Source of the DNA: Lachnospiraceae bacterium AF51-6-b8A
GTDB taxonomy: Bacteria > Bacillota > Clostridia > Lachnospirales > Lachnospiraceae
DNA: 64,000 nt
Direction of reading: 5' to 3'
Assembly: GCA_027682585.1 (NCBI GenBank)
Contig: JAQCZH010000002.1
Span: 434,001-498,000 of the forward strand
Of the stretch, positions 1-8,606 are shown piece by piece. A model generated the notes under the pieces. That model was not told the DNA's origin and made no database searches. It was given only the letters and a program-made list of their open reading frames with translations. A program made the translations under genes and the position numbers. Within the stretch, counting starts at the first letter, position 1. Each line of letters opens with the position of its first letter.

Positions 1-56
1 TTCAACCACATACCGCTTGTCAATGGCGGCATTCAATGTCACTGTCAATATCATCC

Positions 57-1121
57 CTACGCCTCGCTGTCGATGAGGATCTTCCCCTTCACCGCTCCCG
101 GCCTCCTGTAGAGTTCAAAGGCCTCGTCAATCTTGCTAAGAGGAATGGTCCGAAAGACAAATGAGTCGTCCAGCTTCAAGTCCCCGCTGGCAAAATAGCG
201 GGCTACCAGTTCCCACTCATGTCCCGGGAAAGGGGCACTGTAAGACATCCAGGAGCCGGTCAGGCGAAATTCCTTGCGGTTGAGGTTCTCCCACTCCCGC
301 ACAGAGAAACTGAGTTCTCTGGTAGGCGTACCGATAAAGCAAAGCTCGGCCTTATTCGCCGCCAGCTCAAATGCCATCTTCATTGTGACGGTATTGCCTG
401 CCGTCTCAAACACGTAGTCGAATCCCCGGCCGCCCGTCATGGCTTTTGCCTCTTCCATGAATCCTTCCCGCAAGGTATTGATCCCCGCAGAGGCTCCCAG
501 GCGCATTCCCAGCTCCAATCTCTCGTCCACGACGTCAAAGACAACCACCTGCCTGGCACCGAAGATTCCGGCCCACTGCAAAGTCATCATACCGACGGTT
601 CCTCCGCCCAAAACAGCAACGGTTCTCCCTCCAACATAATTCGTCCTCTCCAAACCGTGCAGAGCCACGGTAGCAGGCTCGAAAAACGCTCCCTGTCGGA
701 AGGAAACCGCATCATCAAATCTGACGACATTTGCCTGCGGCAGACAGACATACTCCGCAAAACTTCCAAAAGAATGTGAGCCAACGAAATCATAGTTCTT
801 GCAGAGAGAATAGTTTCCCCTCTGACAATCCTCACACTTCATGCATGGAATGAGAGGGATCCCTGCGACACGGTCACCCGTTTTTACCCTTGTCACTCCT
901 TTTCCGACTGCCTCTACGGTTCCTGAGAATTCGTGGCCGAGGACAATCGGATAAAAATGCGCCGCGTCGGCATTGACACGAGGAAGATCTGACCCGCAGA
1001 TCCCCGTGTATTTGACCTTGACCAGAACCTGGTCTTCCCCGGGCACCGGTTTCTCGATGTCCTCATAGCGAATATCACACCTGGCATGTACAACTCCGGC
1101 CTTCATTGTCTTCACTGTCAC
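57..1121 (-). CDS. Zinc-dependent polyol (phosphate) dehydrogenase, galactitol-1-phosphate 5-dehydrogenase-like
   Basis: A 354-residue medium-chain dehydrogenase. It has the catalytic zinc region (GICGSDLPR, then GHEFSG), a four-cysteine structural zinc lobe (CMKCEDCQRGNYSLC), and a nucleotide-binding glycine motif (GGGTVG). The segments SDLPR, HFYPIVLGHEFSG and GSWMSYSAPFPGHEWE resemble E. coli GatD, which oxidises galactitol-1-phosphate to tagatose-6-phosphate, more than simple alcohol dehydrogenases. The GTG start overlaps the end of the upstream kinase gene by four bases, so the two are translationally coupled; an internal ATG five codons on is the alternative. With the kinase and class II aldolase of the same operon it fits polyol or ketose breakdown. 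The substrate is inferred, not shown. Confidence 0.85.
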   Translation of the reverse strand: MTVKTMKAGVVHARCDIRYEDIEKPVPGEDQVLVKVKYTGICGSDLPRVNADAAHFYPIVLGHEFSGTVEAVGKGVTRVKTGDRVAGIPLIPCMKCEDCQRGNYSLCKNYDFVGSHSFGSFAEYVCLPQANVVRFDDAVSFRQGAFFEPATVALHGLERTNYVGGRTVAVLGGGTVGMMTLQWAGIFGARQVVVFDVVDERLELGMRLGASAGINTLREGFMEEAKAMTGGRGFDYVFETAGNTVTMKMAFELAANKAELCFIGTPTRELSFSVREWENLNRKEFRLTGSWMSYSAPFPGHEWELVARYFASGDLKLDDSFVFRTIPLSKIDEAFELYRRPGAVKGKILIDSEA

Positions 1122-2638
1122 CTGTCACTTCCCTCTCTCATCACATCCTTGAGCTGCTCATACAAGGACCGATAGATCCTGTAATTTCCATCATAGACAG
1201 CTCTATTGTCTGAATTGGGCACGTGTCTTCTTCTGACCTCAACCGTCTGCCCTATCGCCTGATCAAAATTCTCATACAAACCAATCCCGACTCCTGCCAG
1301 AAGAGCTGCTCCCAGCGTTGTGGCCGTATCCGATGCGGGTACCTCAATGGGCTTGCCCGTGATATCGGACTTGATCTGGGTCCAGAGCAAAGAGTTGGCA
1401 CTACCGCCCATAGCGCGAAGAATTTCTGTCTCTGCCCCCATAGACTCCGCTACATCGAGATTATGCTTTAAGGCATAGGCGACTCCTTCCATGGCCGCGC
1501 GAATCAGGTGCCCCTTGGTCTTGGAGAAATCCAATCCATAGAAGACGCCCCTGGCAGCAGGATCCCAAATCGGAGATCGTTCGCCAGCCATATAAGGAAG
1601 GAAGATCAGGCCCTCGCTTCCCGCCGGTACGGCAGCGGCTGCCTCATTAAAGAGATCCAGTGCACTCCTCTTCTGCTCTTCGGCAAGCATTCGCTCATAG
1701 GCGCCAAACTCTTTCTCCAGCCAGCGCATCACGCCGCCTCCGCCTGTGGTCCCCCCCTGTAAAAGCCAGCGATCTGGCACAACATGATAACCGAGAATCA
1801 GCCTTGCATCCCCTCTGGGCCTGTCAGTACAGATGCTCATTCCTCCAGCCTGACCTCCCTGCTCCTGCGTCTGACCCGGGCGCAAAACGCCTGTTCCAAG
1901 TGCCCCACAGGCAGCGTCCAGGCCACCGGCCACCACCGGAATTCCCTGGCAGAGTCCGCACGCGCCGGCCGCTTCGGCCGTCACCCTGCCAACAATGGCG
2001 TGGCAGGGATAAATGTCCGGCAGCATGTCGACAGAAATGCCCAATACCCCGGCCATATCAGCATCCCAACTCCCCCTGGTCATGTCAAAGCAATGCAGTC
2101 CATAGCCCTGCGACAGGTCCTGTGACAGAAGTCCGGTCAGCCGATATACGATATAGCTGTTGGACTGTATAAACCAGCGGATTTTTTCATACAGTTCAGG
2201 TCTCTTCCTCTGATACCAGAGAATCTTGGGCGTGGTATAGGAGGGCTGAAGGGGATTCCCGCACAGACTTAAGATTCTGTCTGCCCCGATTCTCGTCTTC
2301 ATCTCCCGACAGATTTCAGATGCCCTCGTGTCCATCCAGATCGGTGTCCTGCACAGAACCTGCCCGGCATGATCCAGGGCAATTGCCGACCAGCTCTGGC
2401 CGGCAACACCGATACCTGCAATCTCCTGCGGACCTATATAGCCCTCCTCTAAAGCCTCCGGAAGTGTCTGGCAGACAGCATTCCACCACTCCTCCGGATC
2501 CTGTTCTGCCCAACCGGGATGGGGGTAATAGACCCTGTAGCCTCCGGTTCTGGAAGCCATCAGACGCCCCTTCTGATCAAAGACTGCAATCTTGCAGGCA
2601 CTGGTCCCGATATCAATCCCCAACAAATATGTCCCCAT
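1118..2638 (-). CDS. FGGY-family carbohydrate kinase, xylulokinase-like
   Basis: A 506-residue cytosolic kinase that transfers phosphate from ATP to a sugar or polyol. The N-terminal FGGY motif (LLGIDIGTSACKIAVFD) is followed by GIGVAGQSWSAIALD and PIWMDTRA. The C-terminal domain carries GGTTGGGGVMRW, LPYMAGERSPIWDPAARG and the ATP-site region GGSANSLLWTQIKSD. The length is normal for xylulokinases, and the best resemblance is to XylB-like members, but FGGY specificity is hard to read from motifs. It lies between the LacI gene and the dehydrogenase, which it overlaps. Because the neighbouring dehydrogenase looks like a polyol-phosphate enzyme, this kinase might supply the phosphorylated polyol; that is inference. 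Confidence 0.88.
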   Translation of the reverse strand: MGTYLLGIDIGTSACKIAVFDQKGRLMASRTGGYRVYYPHPGWAEQDPEEWWNAVCQTLPEALEEGYIGPQEIAGIGVAGQSWSAIALDHAGQVLCRTPIWMDTRASEICREMKTRIGADRILSLCGNPLQPSYTTPKILWYQRKRPELYEKIRWFIQSNSYIVYRLTGLLSQDLSQGYGLHCFDMTRGSWDADMAGVLGISVDMLPDIYPCHAIVGRVTAEAAGACGLCQGIPVVAGGLDAACGALGTGVLRPGQTQEQGGQAGGMSICTDRPRGDARLILGYHVVPDRWLLQGGTTGGGGVMRWLEKEFGAYERMLAEEQKRSALDLFNEAAAAVPAGSEGLIFLPYMAGERSPIWDPAARGVFYGLDFSKTKGHLIRAAMEGVAYALKHNLDVAESMGAETEILRAMGGSANSLLWTQIKSDITGKPIEVPASDTATTLGAALLAGVGIGLYENFDQAIGQTVEVRRRHVPNSDNRAVYDGNYRIYRSLYEQLKDVMREGSDR

Positions 2639-2691
2639 ACGACCCCCTCACAGATTTCCGATCCGGCAATCCTCTCTCTGATTCCCGAAAT

Positions 2692-2743
2692 TTCCTGTCC
2701 AACAAGCCTTCCTCATATCCTCAGAATTCCTGTCCAACAAGCC
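2692..2743. repeat. 17-bp direct repeat between lacI and kinase genes
   Basis: The sequence ttcctgtccaacaagcc occurs twice, at 2692-2708 and 2727-2743, 35 bases apart start to start, in the 140-base gap between the LacI gene and the kinase gene. Both copies are perfect. The role is unknown; a small duplication is the simplest explanation. Confidence 0.75.
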
Positions 2744-2778
2744 CCGTCAGACCACACAGCCTTCTTTCCCTTTTCCAT

Positions 2779-3774
2779 TTAGCTGACGGACTTCCCCTCA
2801 ATATAGTCCGTCGGCAGTACGACTGTCTGCGTCGGTGTCTGCCTGTCCCCCGACAGACGGAGCAAGAGCAGGCCTACTGCCTCTCTTGCAATCTGCCTGG
2901 TTGGCTGGGTGATGATACTAAGACGCGGCGCGCTTGCCTTGGCAAATTCCAGATTATCGAAGCCGATTATGGACATGTCCCTGGGAATCCGAACTCCAGA
3001 TTCATTGATTTCTATCATAGCTCCGACTGTCATCTCATAATTGGCGACAAGTGCCGCTGTAATCTCGGGCTCTTCTTCCCGAAGCTTCCGCATAGCCTTA
3101 GCTCCGCCCTGAATTGTGTAATCCCCGCAGACGACCATAGAATCCGAGACCTCCAATCCGGCATCGGCCATAGCCATCTGAAATCCCCGCTTTCTGGCAG
3201 CAGCAGTATAGATGTCCTGCGGCCCTGTGATCAGTCCGATTTTCGTGTGTCCGGATGACCGAAAGCGCTCCACCGCTTTTCCTGCCGCATCTTCATTATT
3301 CACAAGCACACAGTCTGCATCCAGATCTTTGATCTTTCGGTCAAGAACCACCACAGGCCGCTTGCGGCGCAGAAATTTCTCCAGACTTCTCCCATCCTCC
3401 CCCGTCGGCATGATCATGAGCCCATCCACTCGCCGGTGAAGCAGAAAATCAATGGCCTCTTCCTCTCTCCTGGTATCTGTGCGGCAGTCGCACAAGATGG
3501 TTGCATAGCCCTTCTGCCGCAGGATATCTTCTGCCTCTGAGATGATCTCGGCACAGAACACATTATTCAGCTCCGGAATCAGAATTCCGATCGTCCTGGT
3601 TTGGTTCGTCTTCAGTCCTCTAGCTGTCTCATTTACCTCAAAGTGCAGCTTCTCAATCGCCGTCTCAATCTTAACCCGGTTCTTCTCCCGAACACTTTTC
3701 CCATTCAAATAAGAGGATATGGTCGCCAGCCCCAACCCCGTCTCCCGGGCAATATCCTTAATGGTTGCTCCCAT
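2779..3774 (-). CDS. LacI-family transcriptional regulator of the aldolase/kinase/dehydrogenase operon
   Basis: A LacI-type repressor of about 331 residues. The N-terminal helix-turn-helix reads TIKDIARETGLGLATISSYL and the effector domain has the usual periplasmic-binding-protein fold (TIGILIPELNNVFCAEIISEAE near the start, SIIGFDNLEFAKASAPRLSII near the end). The start at 3774 was chosen because AAGGAG lies just upstream of that ATG and the HTH begins immediately after it; an upstream ATG at 3828 would add 18 residues overlapping the aldolase gene. The gene is inside the operon it probably controls, downstream of a palindromic operator at 4743-4756, which suggests autoregulation. Confidence 0.9.
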   Translation of the reverse strand: MGATIKDIARETGLGLATISSYLNGKSVREKNRVKIETAIEKLHFEVNETARGLKTNQTRTIGILIPELNNVFCAEIISEAEDILRQKGYATILCDCRTDTRREEEAIDFLLHRRVDGLMIMPTGEDGRSLEKFLRRKRPVVVLDRKIKDLDADCVLVNNEDAAGKAVERFRSSGHTKIGLITGPQDIYTAAARKRGFQMAMADAGLEVSDSMVVCGDYTIQGGAKAMRKLREEEPEITAALVANYEMTVGAMIEINESGVRIPRDMSIIGFDNLEFAKASAPRLSIITQPTRQIAREAVGLLLLRLSGDRQTPTQTVVLPTDYIEGKSVS

Positions 3775-3820
3775 AGATACTCCTTCCTGCTGTATCTCTG
3801 CGACCTCTTCCGATGACCAT

Positions 3821-4675
3821 TCAGACAAATGCTTTCCTGTCGCACCCGCACATTTTCATTCGTACAAGCACCTGTTCCCTGACCGCCTCCATGGCAGCCA
3901 GCCCCAATTTCTTAGGATCATAGATCTTCGGATCCTCTGCCAGTATCCGCTTCACCGCATCGGTGTAGGCCACACGAAGTTCTGTGGCGAAGTTCACCTT
4001 GCACATTCCCTTAGCCACGCACTCTTTGACATCCGCTTCACTGAGACCGGAGGCACCGTGGAGAACCAGAGGCGCCTCCACCTTAGCGGCGATCTCCGCC
4101 ACTCTGTCCTTATCCAGCACCGGTTCTCCCACGTAAAATCCATGCGCAGTCCCGATGGCCACTGCCAGAGATGAAATGTTCGTCAGCTCCTCAAATTGCC
4201 TGGCCTGATCCGGATCTGTATTTTGATCCACATCTGCACTCAGACCGTCCTCCTTGCCACCAACCCTGCCGAGCTCAGCCTCCACTGGAATCCCCACTGC
4301 CTGCGCCGCATCGACCACACGCCGGGTCAAAGCGGTATTTTCATCAAAGGAAAGCTTCGAGCCATCAATCATAACAGATGTATATCCCGCCTTGATGGCC
4401 TGTATCGCAAGCGCAAAGCTGTTCCCATGATCCAGATGAAGACAGACCGGGATTCTTGTCTTAACCGCTTCTTCCTTCACCATAGCGGCGAACGTCTCCA
4501 GCGAACCATAGCGGACAGTAGACGGCGTCGTCTGCAGCATCACCGGTGCCTGCAGCTGCTCAGCCGCAGTGATAACCGCCTTGACCATCTCCATATTCTC
4601 CACATTGAAGGCTCCCACCGCGTAGTGTCCCTTCTTGGCATCCGCAAGCATCCTGTCTGAAGTGACAAATGGCAT
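3821..4675 (-). CDS. Class II ketose-bisphosphate aldolase, GatY/KbaY/Fba family
   Basis: A 284-residue zinc-dependent aldolase. Visible family marks are the zinc-site segment HLDHGNSFALAIQAIKAGYTSVMIDGS, EAELGRVGGKED, the potassium/zinc segment AIGTAHGFY, and VLHGASGLSEADVKECVAKGMCKVNFATEL. Length and motifs match tagatose- or fructose-1,6-bisphosphate aldolases, which cleave a ketose bisphosphate to dihydroxyacetone phosphate and an aldehyde. It is the first gene of the operon, with a good Shine-Dalgarno (GAGGGGGG) before the ATG. Given the GatD-like dehydrogenase next door, a tagatose-bisphosphate-type substrate is plausible, but other phosphoketoses cannot be excluded. Confidence 0.9.
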   Translation of the reverse strand: MPFVTSDRMLADAKKGHYAVGAFNVENMEMVKAVITAAEQLQAPVMLQTTPSTVRYGSLETFAAMVKEEAVKTRIPVCLHLDHGNSFALAIQAIKAGYTSVMIDGSKLSFDENTALTRRVVDAAQAVGIPVEAELGRVGGKEDGLSADVDQNTDPDQARQFEELTNISSLAVAIGTAHGFYVGEPVLDKDRVAEIAAKVEAPLVLHGASGLSEADVKECVAKGMCKVNFATELRVAYTDAVKRILAEDPKIYDPKKLGLAAMEAVREQVLVRMKMCGCDRKAFV

Positions 4676-4742
4676 TTTCTACCCCCCTCTGCACAAAAAT
4701 ACGCTTCTAAATTGATTCCCCAATCTCTGATATTCTCAAAAT

Positions 4743-4800
4743 CCGAAACGTTTCGGTTTTTGCTTGCTTTAATCATAAAATACAAGAGATAACTTTACAA
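4743..4800 (-). promoter_or_regulatory. Promoter and LacI-type operator of the aldolase operon
   Basis: On the minus strand TTGTAA (4795-4800) is followed after exactly 17 bases by TATGAT (4772-4777), a good sigma-A promoter. About 15 bases past the -10 lies the perfect 14-bp palindrome ccgaaacgtttcgg (4743-4756), with the central CG typical of LacI-family operators. It sits across the start of the transcript, where a bound repressor would block transcription. The LacI regulator encoded in the same operon is the obvious candidate to bind it. Confidence 0.75.
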
Positions 4801-4879
4801 GTGCTTTGGACAATATATTTTCTTCCGCAAAAGTTGCCTGCTCTCGGAATCCGCCCCAATGTCTCCTGTCATCATAAAC

Positions 4880-4922
4880 AAAAAATTCCGGCCAATCTGT
4901 ATTCTGATTACGGATTGGCCGG
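4880..4922 (-). terminator. Rho-independent terminator after the rhamnose ABC/mutarotase operon
   Basis: Perfect 10-bp arms ccggccaatc (4888-4897) and gattggccgg (4913-4922) form a hairpin which, read on the minus strand, is followed by AATTTTTTG. It ends the operon whose last gene stops at 5052 and separates it from the aldolase promoter downstream. The rest of the gap 4676-5051 holds that promoter and nothing else recognised. Confidence 0.85.
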
Positions 4923-5051
4923 TCTGCAAAATATGTAATTATGAGTTTCCCCGATAAACCGCAGAAATCACATTTCTGCCCAGAACTTATGCGTCGTCTT
5001 GCAGATATCGAATATTAGAAAATACGCACCCGATAATCCCACGATCTCTGC

Positions 5052-5363
5052 TCAGTCCAGATGAAAGAGCGGTCTGAGTTCTTCCGTTACCGGGCTCTTG
5101 TCCGGATTGGTCTCCATAATATCTGCCATGAAGTCCCACCACTTACGGTTGATCGCGGTATCTGCCCCCTGACTCCAGAGTTCCTCATCCTCAATCTCAA
5201 TATAGCCAAAGAGGGTCAGGGTCTTCGGATCAAGAAAAATCGAGTAGTTCTTACCCCCGTGCTCATGAATCATGTCAACCATCTTTGGCCAGAGTTCCCT
5301 GTGACGGCGCTCATACTCCCTCTCCTGCCCGGGGAACAATTTCATCTTAAATCCCTTGACCAT
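5052..5363 (-). CDS. rhaM: L-rhamnose mutarotase
   Basis: A 103-residue protein matching the RhaM family along its whole length: YERRHRELWPKM, HGGKNYSIFLD, FGYIEIEDEELW, RKWWDFMADIMETNPDKSP. RhaM interconverts alpha and beta anomers of L-rhamnose in the cytosol so that the isomerase sees the right form. The conserved histidine of RRHRELWP and the paired tryptophans WW are present. Its ATG directly follows the stop codon of the substrate-binding-protein gene, so it is co-translated with the importer and gives the best evidence that the importer carries rhamnose. The rest of the rhamnose pathway (isomerase, rhamnulokinase, aldolase) is not in this window. Confidence 0.93.
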   Translation of the reverse strand: MVKGFKMKLFPGQEREYERRHRELWPKMVDMIHEHGGKNYSIFLDPKTLTLFGYIEIEDEELWSQGADTAINRKWWDFMADIMETNPDKSPVTEELRPLFHLD

Positions 5364-6434
5364 TTAGTACACACTCTTCCACTCATTGATATTGCTCGGG
5401 TCAAACTTGAAGGGCGCGCCCAGGATAATCTCGGTGCCGCCGTCAGAAGCCTTAACAACCTTATAGTCGCCCAGGTCACACTGGAAGGTATCCCCCTCAT
5501 TTCCCTTAATGCTTCCCGTCACAAGAGCTGCGGACGTGTAGGCTCCCAGGGCACCTAAGTCAATGGGATTCCAGAGGAACATATAGGGGCAGGAGTGCGC
5601 ATCGTCACTGCCGATGTAAGCTGCCATCTCAGAGGGAAGGCCCAGTCCGGTCAGCTTAACAGAGGACTTCTTGTCCTGCAGAACCTTGGCGGCGGCAGAA
5701 ATACCCACTGTCGTTGGGGAACAAATCACCTTGAGCTTGGGGTACTTCTGCAGGAGAGCCTGGGTCTGGTCTGTGGACTTCTGCGCCTCATCATCTCCAT
5801 AGGCCACCTCTACCAGTTCCAGCTTGGAGTACTTGCTGTCCTTCTCCATGTAGGACTTCATGGAACTGATCCAGGCATTCTGGTTGGTCGCCTGTGAAGA
5901 GGCGGACAGAATAGCGAATTGGCCCTCTCCGCCGGTGATGTCATAGACCGCCTGAATCAATGCCGATCCGATCTCATCGGTACCTGCCTGATTGACATGG
6001 ACGGCGCGGCTTGAAGCCGCAACCGCAGAGTCTACAGAGCAGACTTTGATACCCGCGTCCTTCGCCTCCTGCAGGGCAGCTGCCAGAGCATTCTCATCGT
6101 TGGCCGCCACGCAGATGGAGTCCACCTTCTGGGAGATCAGAGACTGGATTACTGTGATCTGTGCATCTGCCGTGGCTGACTCCGGATACTGCACCACAGC
6201 TTTGCCGCCCAGCTTCTTGACGGCATTCTGGAAGCCCTCCGCCTCCTTCTCATTGAAGGGGTTGCCGGCGCTCTTGGGGACAAGAGCAAAGGTCTTGCCG
6301 GAAGCGCTCTCCGTCTTGGTCTCGCCGCCTGACTTGCCTGCTTCTTCCTTCTTGCCTCCACTTCCGCCGCAGGCTGTAAACAATCCCACCGCCATAGTCA
6401 CACATAACAGCAAACTCAATACTTTCTTTTTCAT
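5364..6434 (-). CDS. Sugar ABC transporter substrate-binding lipoprotein, rhamnose-type
   Basis: A 356-residue periplasmic-binding-protein-fold lipoprotein (type 1, ribose/autoinducer-2 class). The signal peptide MKKKVLSLLLCVTMAVGLFT ends at a lipobox cysteine (FTACGG), followed by a charged linker and the domain starting with FALVPKSAGNPFNEKEAEGF. It would be anchored outside the membrane and deliver sugar to the two permeases. Start supported by AAAGGAGG. It lies 172 bases downstream of the second permease gene, a gap containing an imperfect ATGAGT...ACTCAT hairpin that could stabilise or attenuate message, and directly upstream of rhaM. Confidence 0.9.
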   Translation of the reverse strand: MKKKVLSLLLCVTMAVGLFTACGGSGGKKEEAGKSGGETKTESASGKTFALVPKSAGNPFNEKEAEGFQNAVKKLGGKAVVQYPESATADAQITVIQSLISQKVDSICVAANDENALAAALQEAKDAGIKVCSVDSAVAASSRAVHVNQAGTDEIGSALIQAVYDITGGEGQFAILSASSQATNQNAWISSMKSYMEKDSKYSKLELVEVAYGDDEAQKSTDQTQALLQKYPKLKVICSPTTVGISAAAKVLQDKKSSVKLTGLGLPSEMAAYIGSDDAHSCPYMFLWNPIDLGALGAYTSAALVTGSIKGNEGDTFQCDLGDYKVVKASDGGTEIILGAPFKFDPSNINEWKSVY

Positions 6435-6606
6435 GGTTTTCCTCCTTTTGTCAACCCCATGAGTTCTATTCTATGAGTCCCTTGGGACACTCATATTCAT
6501 CTTCCCGGACCTGTTTCGAAATTGACATCCTGATCCAGCTCTGACGTCTTTCGGAATTGATATAGTTCTTATACCTTATCGGGTCTTTTCCTTCTATCTC
6601 TCTATG

Positions 6607-7605
6607 TTATGCCCTCTTCTTTGCCTTGAATCCTCCGGAGATATTGGGGATCAGGACAGATACAATCAGAAGAATGCCAATGATGATCAGGATCACCTGC
6701 GAATTCAGATTCTTCTGTCCCAGGCCGACCCGCAGGCAGAGAATGGTAAAGGCAGCAATAAATGCGCCTAGAATCTTCCCCTTTCCTCCCGTGGTCGAAA
6801 CACCACCAAATACAGCCATGGCGATGGCATCCATCTCGAAGCCCTTGCCGGTCGTCGTATTAGCCCCATAGGTTGCCGCTGTCAGAAAGAGAGCCGCCAG
6901 CCCGGAGAAAAATCCCATCAGGGCATAGGCGATGAAAATGGTTCGCTTCACCTTGATTCCTGAGTAGAAAGAAGTTCTGGCATTGCTTCCGATGGCATAG
7001 AGCTTACGCCCGTAGGTCATCTTCGACGCGACCACAATAAAGATAATCCCCGCGATCACAACCAGAAAGAAACTGATGGGAAAGGGACCGATCTTGGTGG
7101 AAAGAGTCTTAAATCCCCGGAAATCCTTGATCGAGACCGATCCTCCCTCACCCAACATCAGCTCCGCCGCACCCCGGTATATGATCTGTGTTCCCAGGGT
7201 GATAATCATAGTCGGCAGTTCTCTGAACTCCACGGCCAGCAGTCCATTGACGGCTCCGCAGACCAGACCCACAAGAAGAGTCAAAAGGAAAACGCCGATG
7301 AACGGAATCTTTAAGTTGGATGCCATGCCGGCCGTCGTCGCGCACAGGCAGACAATTGAGCCAACCGATATATCAATCTCTCCCAGAAGCAGAATAAAGG
7401 CCATGGGGAAGAGAAGAAAGATCTCCGCCAGATACTTGGGGCTCTCCCGCAGAAGATTGGTTGCATTGTATACAGGAGAAATGCCGACACAGATGATATT
7501 GACAAACACGAGCAGAAGGACGAGCATGGATTCCCAGCTCAGCAGTCTGCCTGCCAGCGACTTATTTTCTGTTGCCGCAATCGTTCTTCCAGATTTTCCT
7601 GCCAT
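6607..7605 (-). CDS. Sugar ABC transporter permease (RbsC/RhaP family)
   Basis: A 332-residue integral membrane permease of the branched-chain/ribose type with many hydrophobic helices. The family signature GEIDISVGSIVCLCATTAG and the late segment AIAMAVFGGVSTTGGKGKILGAF are clear. It pairs with the permease encoded 11 bases upstream to make the transmembrane channel of the importer. Both permeases are of the same family, as in the rhamnose (RhaP/RhaQ) system of rhizobia. Confidence 0.9.
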   Translation of the reverse strand: MAGKSGRTIAATENKSLAGRLLSWESMLVLLLVFVNIICVGISPVYNATNLLRESPKYLAEIFLLFPMAFILLLGEIDISVGSIVCLCATTAGMASNLKIPFIGVFLLTLLVGLVCGAVNGLLAVEFRELPTMIITLGTQIIYRGAAELMLGEGGSVSIKDFRGFKTLSTKIGPFPISFFLVVIAGIIFIVVASKMTYGRKLYAIGSNARTSFYSGIKVKRTIFIAYALMGFFSGLAALFLTAATYGANTTTGKGFEMDAIAMAVFGGVSTTGGKGKILGAFIAAFTILCLRVGLGQKNLNSQVILIIIGILLIVSVLIPNISGGFKAKKRA

Positions 7606-7616
7606 AATATCCCCCC

Positions 7617-8606
7617 TTAAATCTCTCTCTTTTCCAGCGTTGACCTCATCATAAGCCGCTGGGTGATGACATTGGCGACGATCACCGCAACGATCAGAAT
7701 TCCTTTAATGGTATTCTGAGCCAAAGCCCCGATCCCAATCAAAGGCAGGGCCTTGGAAATGACCGCCAGAATCAAGGCTCCGAGAAGGGCACCCGCTACA
7801 CTGCCTCTTCCGCCGCTCATGCTGACCCCGCCAATGACGCAGGCAGCGATGACATCCATCTCCCTGCCGTACTGCATATTGGGCTGGGCCGAGGCATAAA
7901 CCGATGTGGACAGGGCCCCGGAGAGACCCGCCAGCGTACCCATCAGGGTATAGACCGCAATCTTAACCCCGTGAACATTAATTCCGGAAATGCCTGCTGC
8001 CTCCTCGTTGGAACCGACAGCATAGATATTGCGGCCGAACTTAGTCCACTTCAAGATCACAAAGAAGAGGATGTAGCAGATCAGCGTGACAAGGATGACA
8101 TTGTTGATCCCCAGACTGCCTGTCAAAGCAAAGTTCTTGAAATCTCCCAGTGCATCTGCCCCGGCCCACTGGTCATTGGCCACCAGATAGGCCAGGCCCC
8201 GGTAAATATACATGGCGCCCATGGTACAGATAATGGGAGCCACCCTGCCATAGGAAATGATCAGTCCGACCGCCAGACCGCAGGCCGCTCCCATGCCAAT
8301 GGCAATGAGAAAGCCCAGGAAGGTGCTTGTAATCAGACCGGTCTTAAAGAGCATGCCCACCGTCATGCCCGCAAATCCCAGGGTTGAGGCGACGGAAATA
8401 TCGATGCCCCCGATCAGGAGTACCATCAGCATCCCCAGAGAGAGGATCATTGTCACGGAATTGTTCTTGAGAATCTCCGTGATATTCTGCACAGACAGAA
8501 ACCCCGGGGATTTCACGGATACCATCCCGATCAGGACAAGCAGAATCAGCAGGAGAGATATCTCGCGTGATCCGCTGATTTTCTTCAGAAATGACTTCTT
8601 CTCCAT
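7617..8606 (-). CDS. Sugar ABC transporter permease (RbsC/RhaQ family)
   Basis: A 329-residue permease paralogous to its downstream neighbour: GGIDISVASTLGFAGMTVG near residue 66 and DVIAACVIGGVSMSGGRGSVAGALLGA near the C terminus are the conserved cytoplasmic loops that touch the ATPase. Its ATG shares one base with the stop codon of the upstream ATPase gene, showing translational coupling. It forms a heterodimeric channel with the next permease. Confidence 0.9.
   Translation of the reverse strand: MEKKSFLKKISGSREISLLLILLVLIGMVSVKSPGFLSVQNITEILKNNSVTMILSLGMLMVLLIGGIDISVASTLGFAGMTVGMLFKTGLITSTFLGFLIAIGMGAACGLAVGLIISYGRVAPIICTMGAMYIYRGLAYLVANDQWAGADALGDFKNFALTGSLGINNVILVTLICYILFFVILKWTKFGRNIYAVGSNEEAAGISGINVHGVKIAVYTLMGTLAGLSGALSTSVYASAQPNMQYGREMDVIAACVIGGVSMSGGRGSVAGALLGALILAVISKALPLIGIGALAQNTIKGILIVAVIVANVITQRLMMRSTLEKREI

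Noticed and set aside
1..56. Possible downstream gene at the left edge
   Set aside because: Too short to identify; nothing recognisable in either strand.
2320..3258. Open frame of 312 codons on plus opposite the kinase and LacI genes
   Set aside because: Spans two genes and a gap, proline/serine-rich, no start signal.
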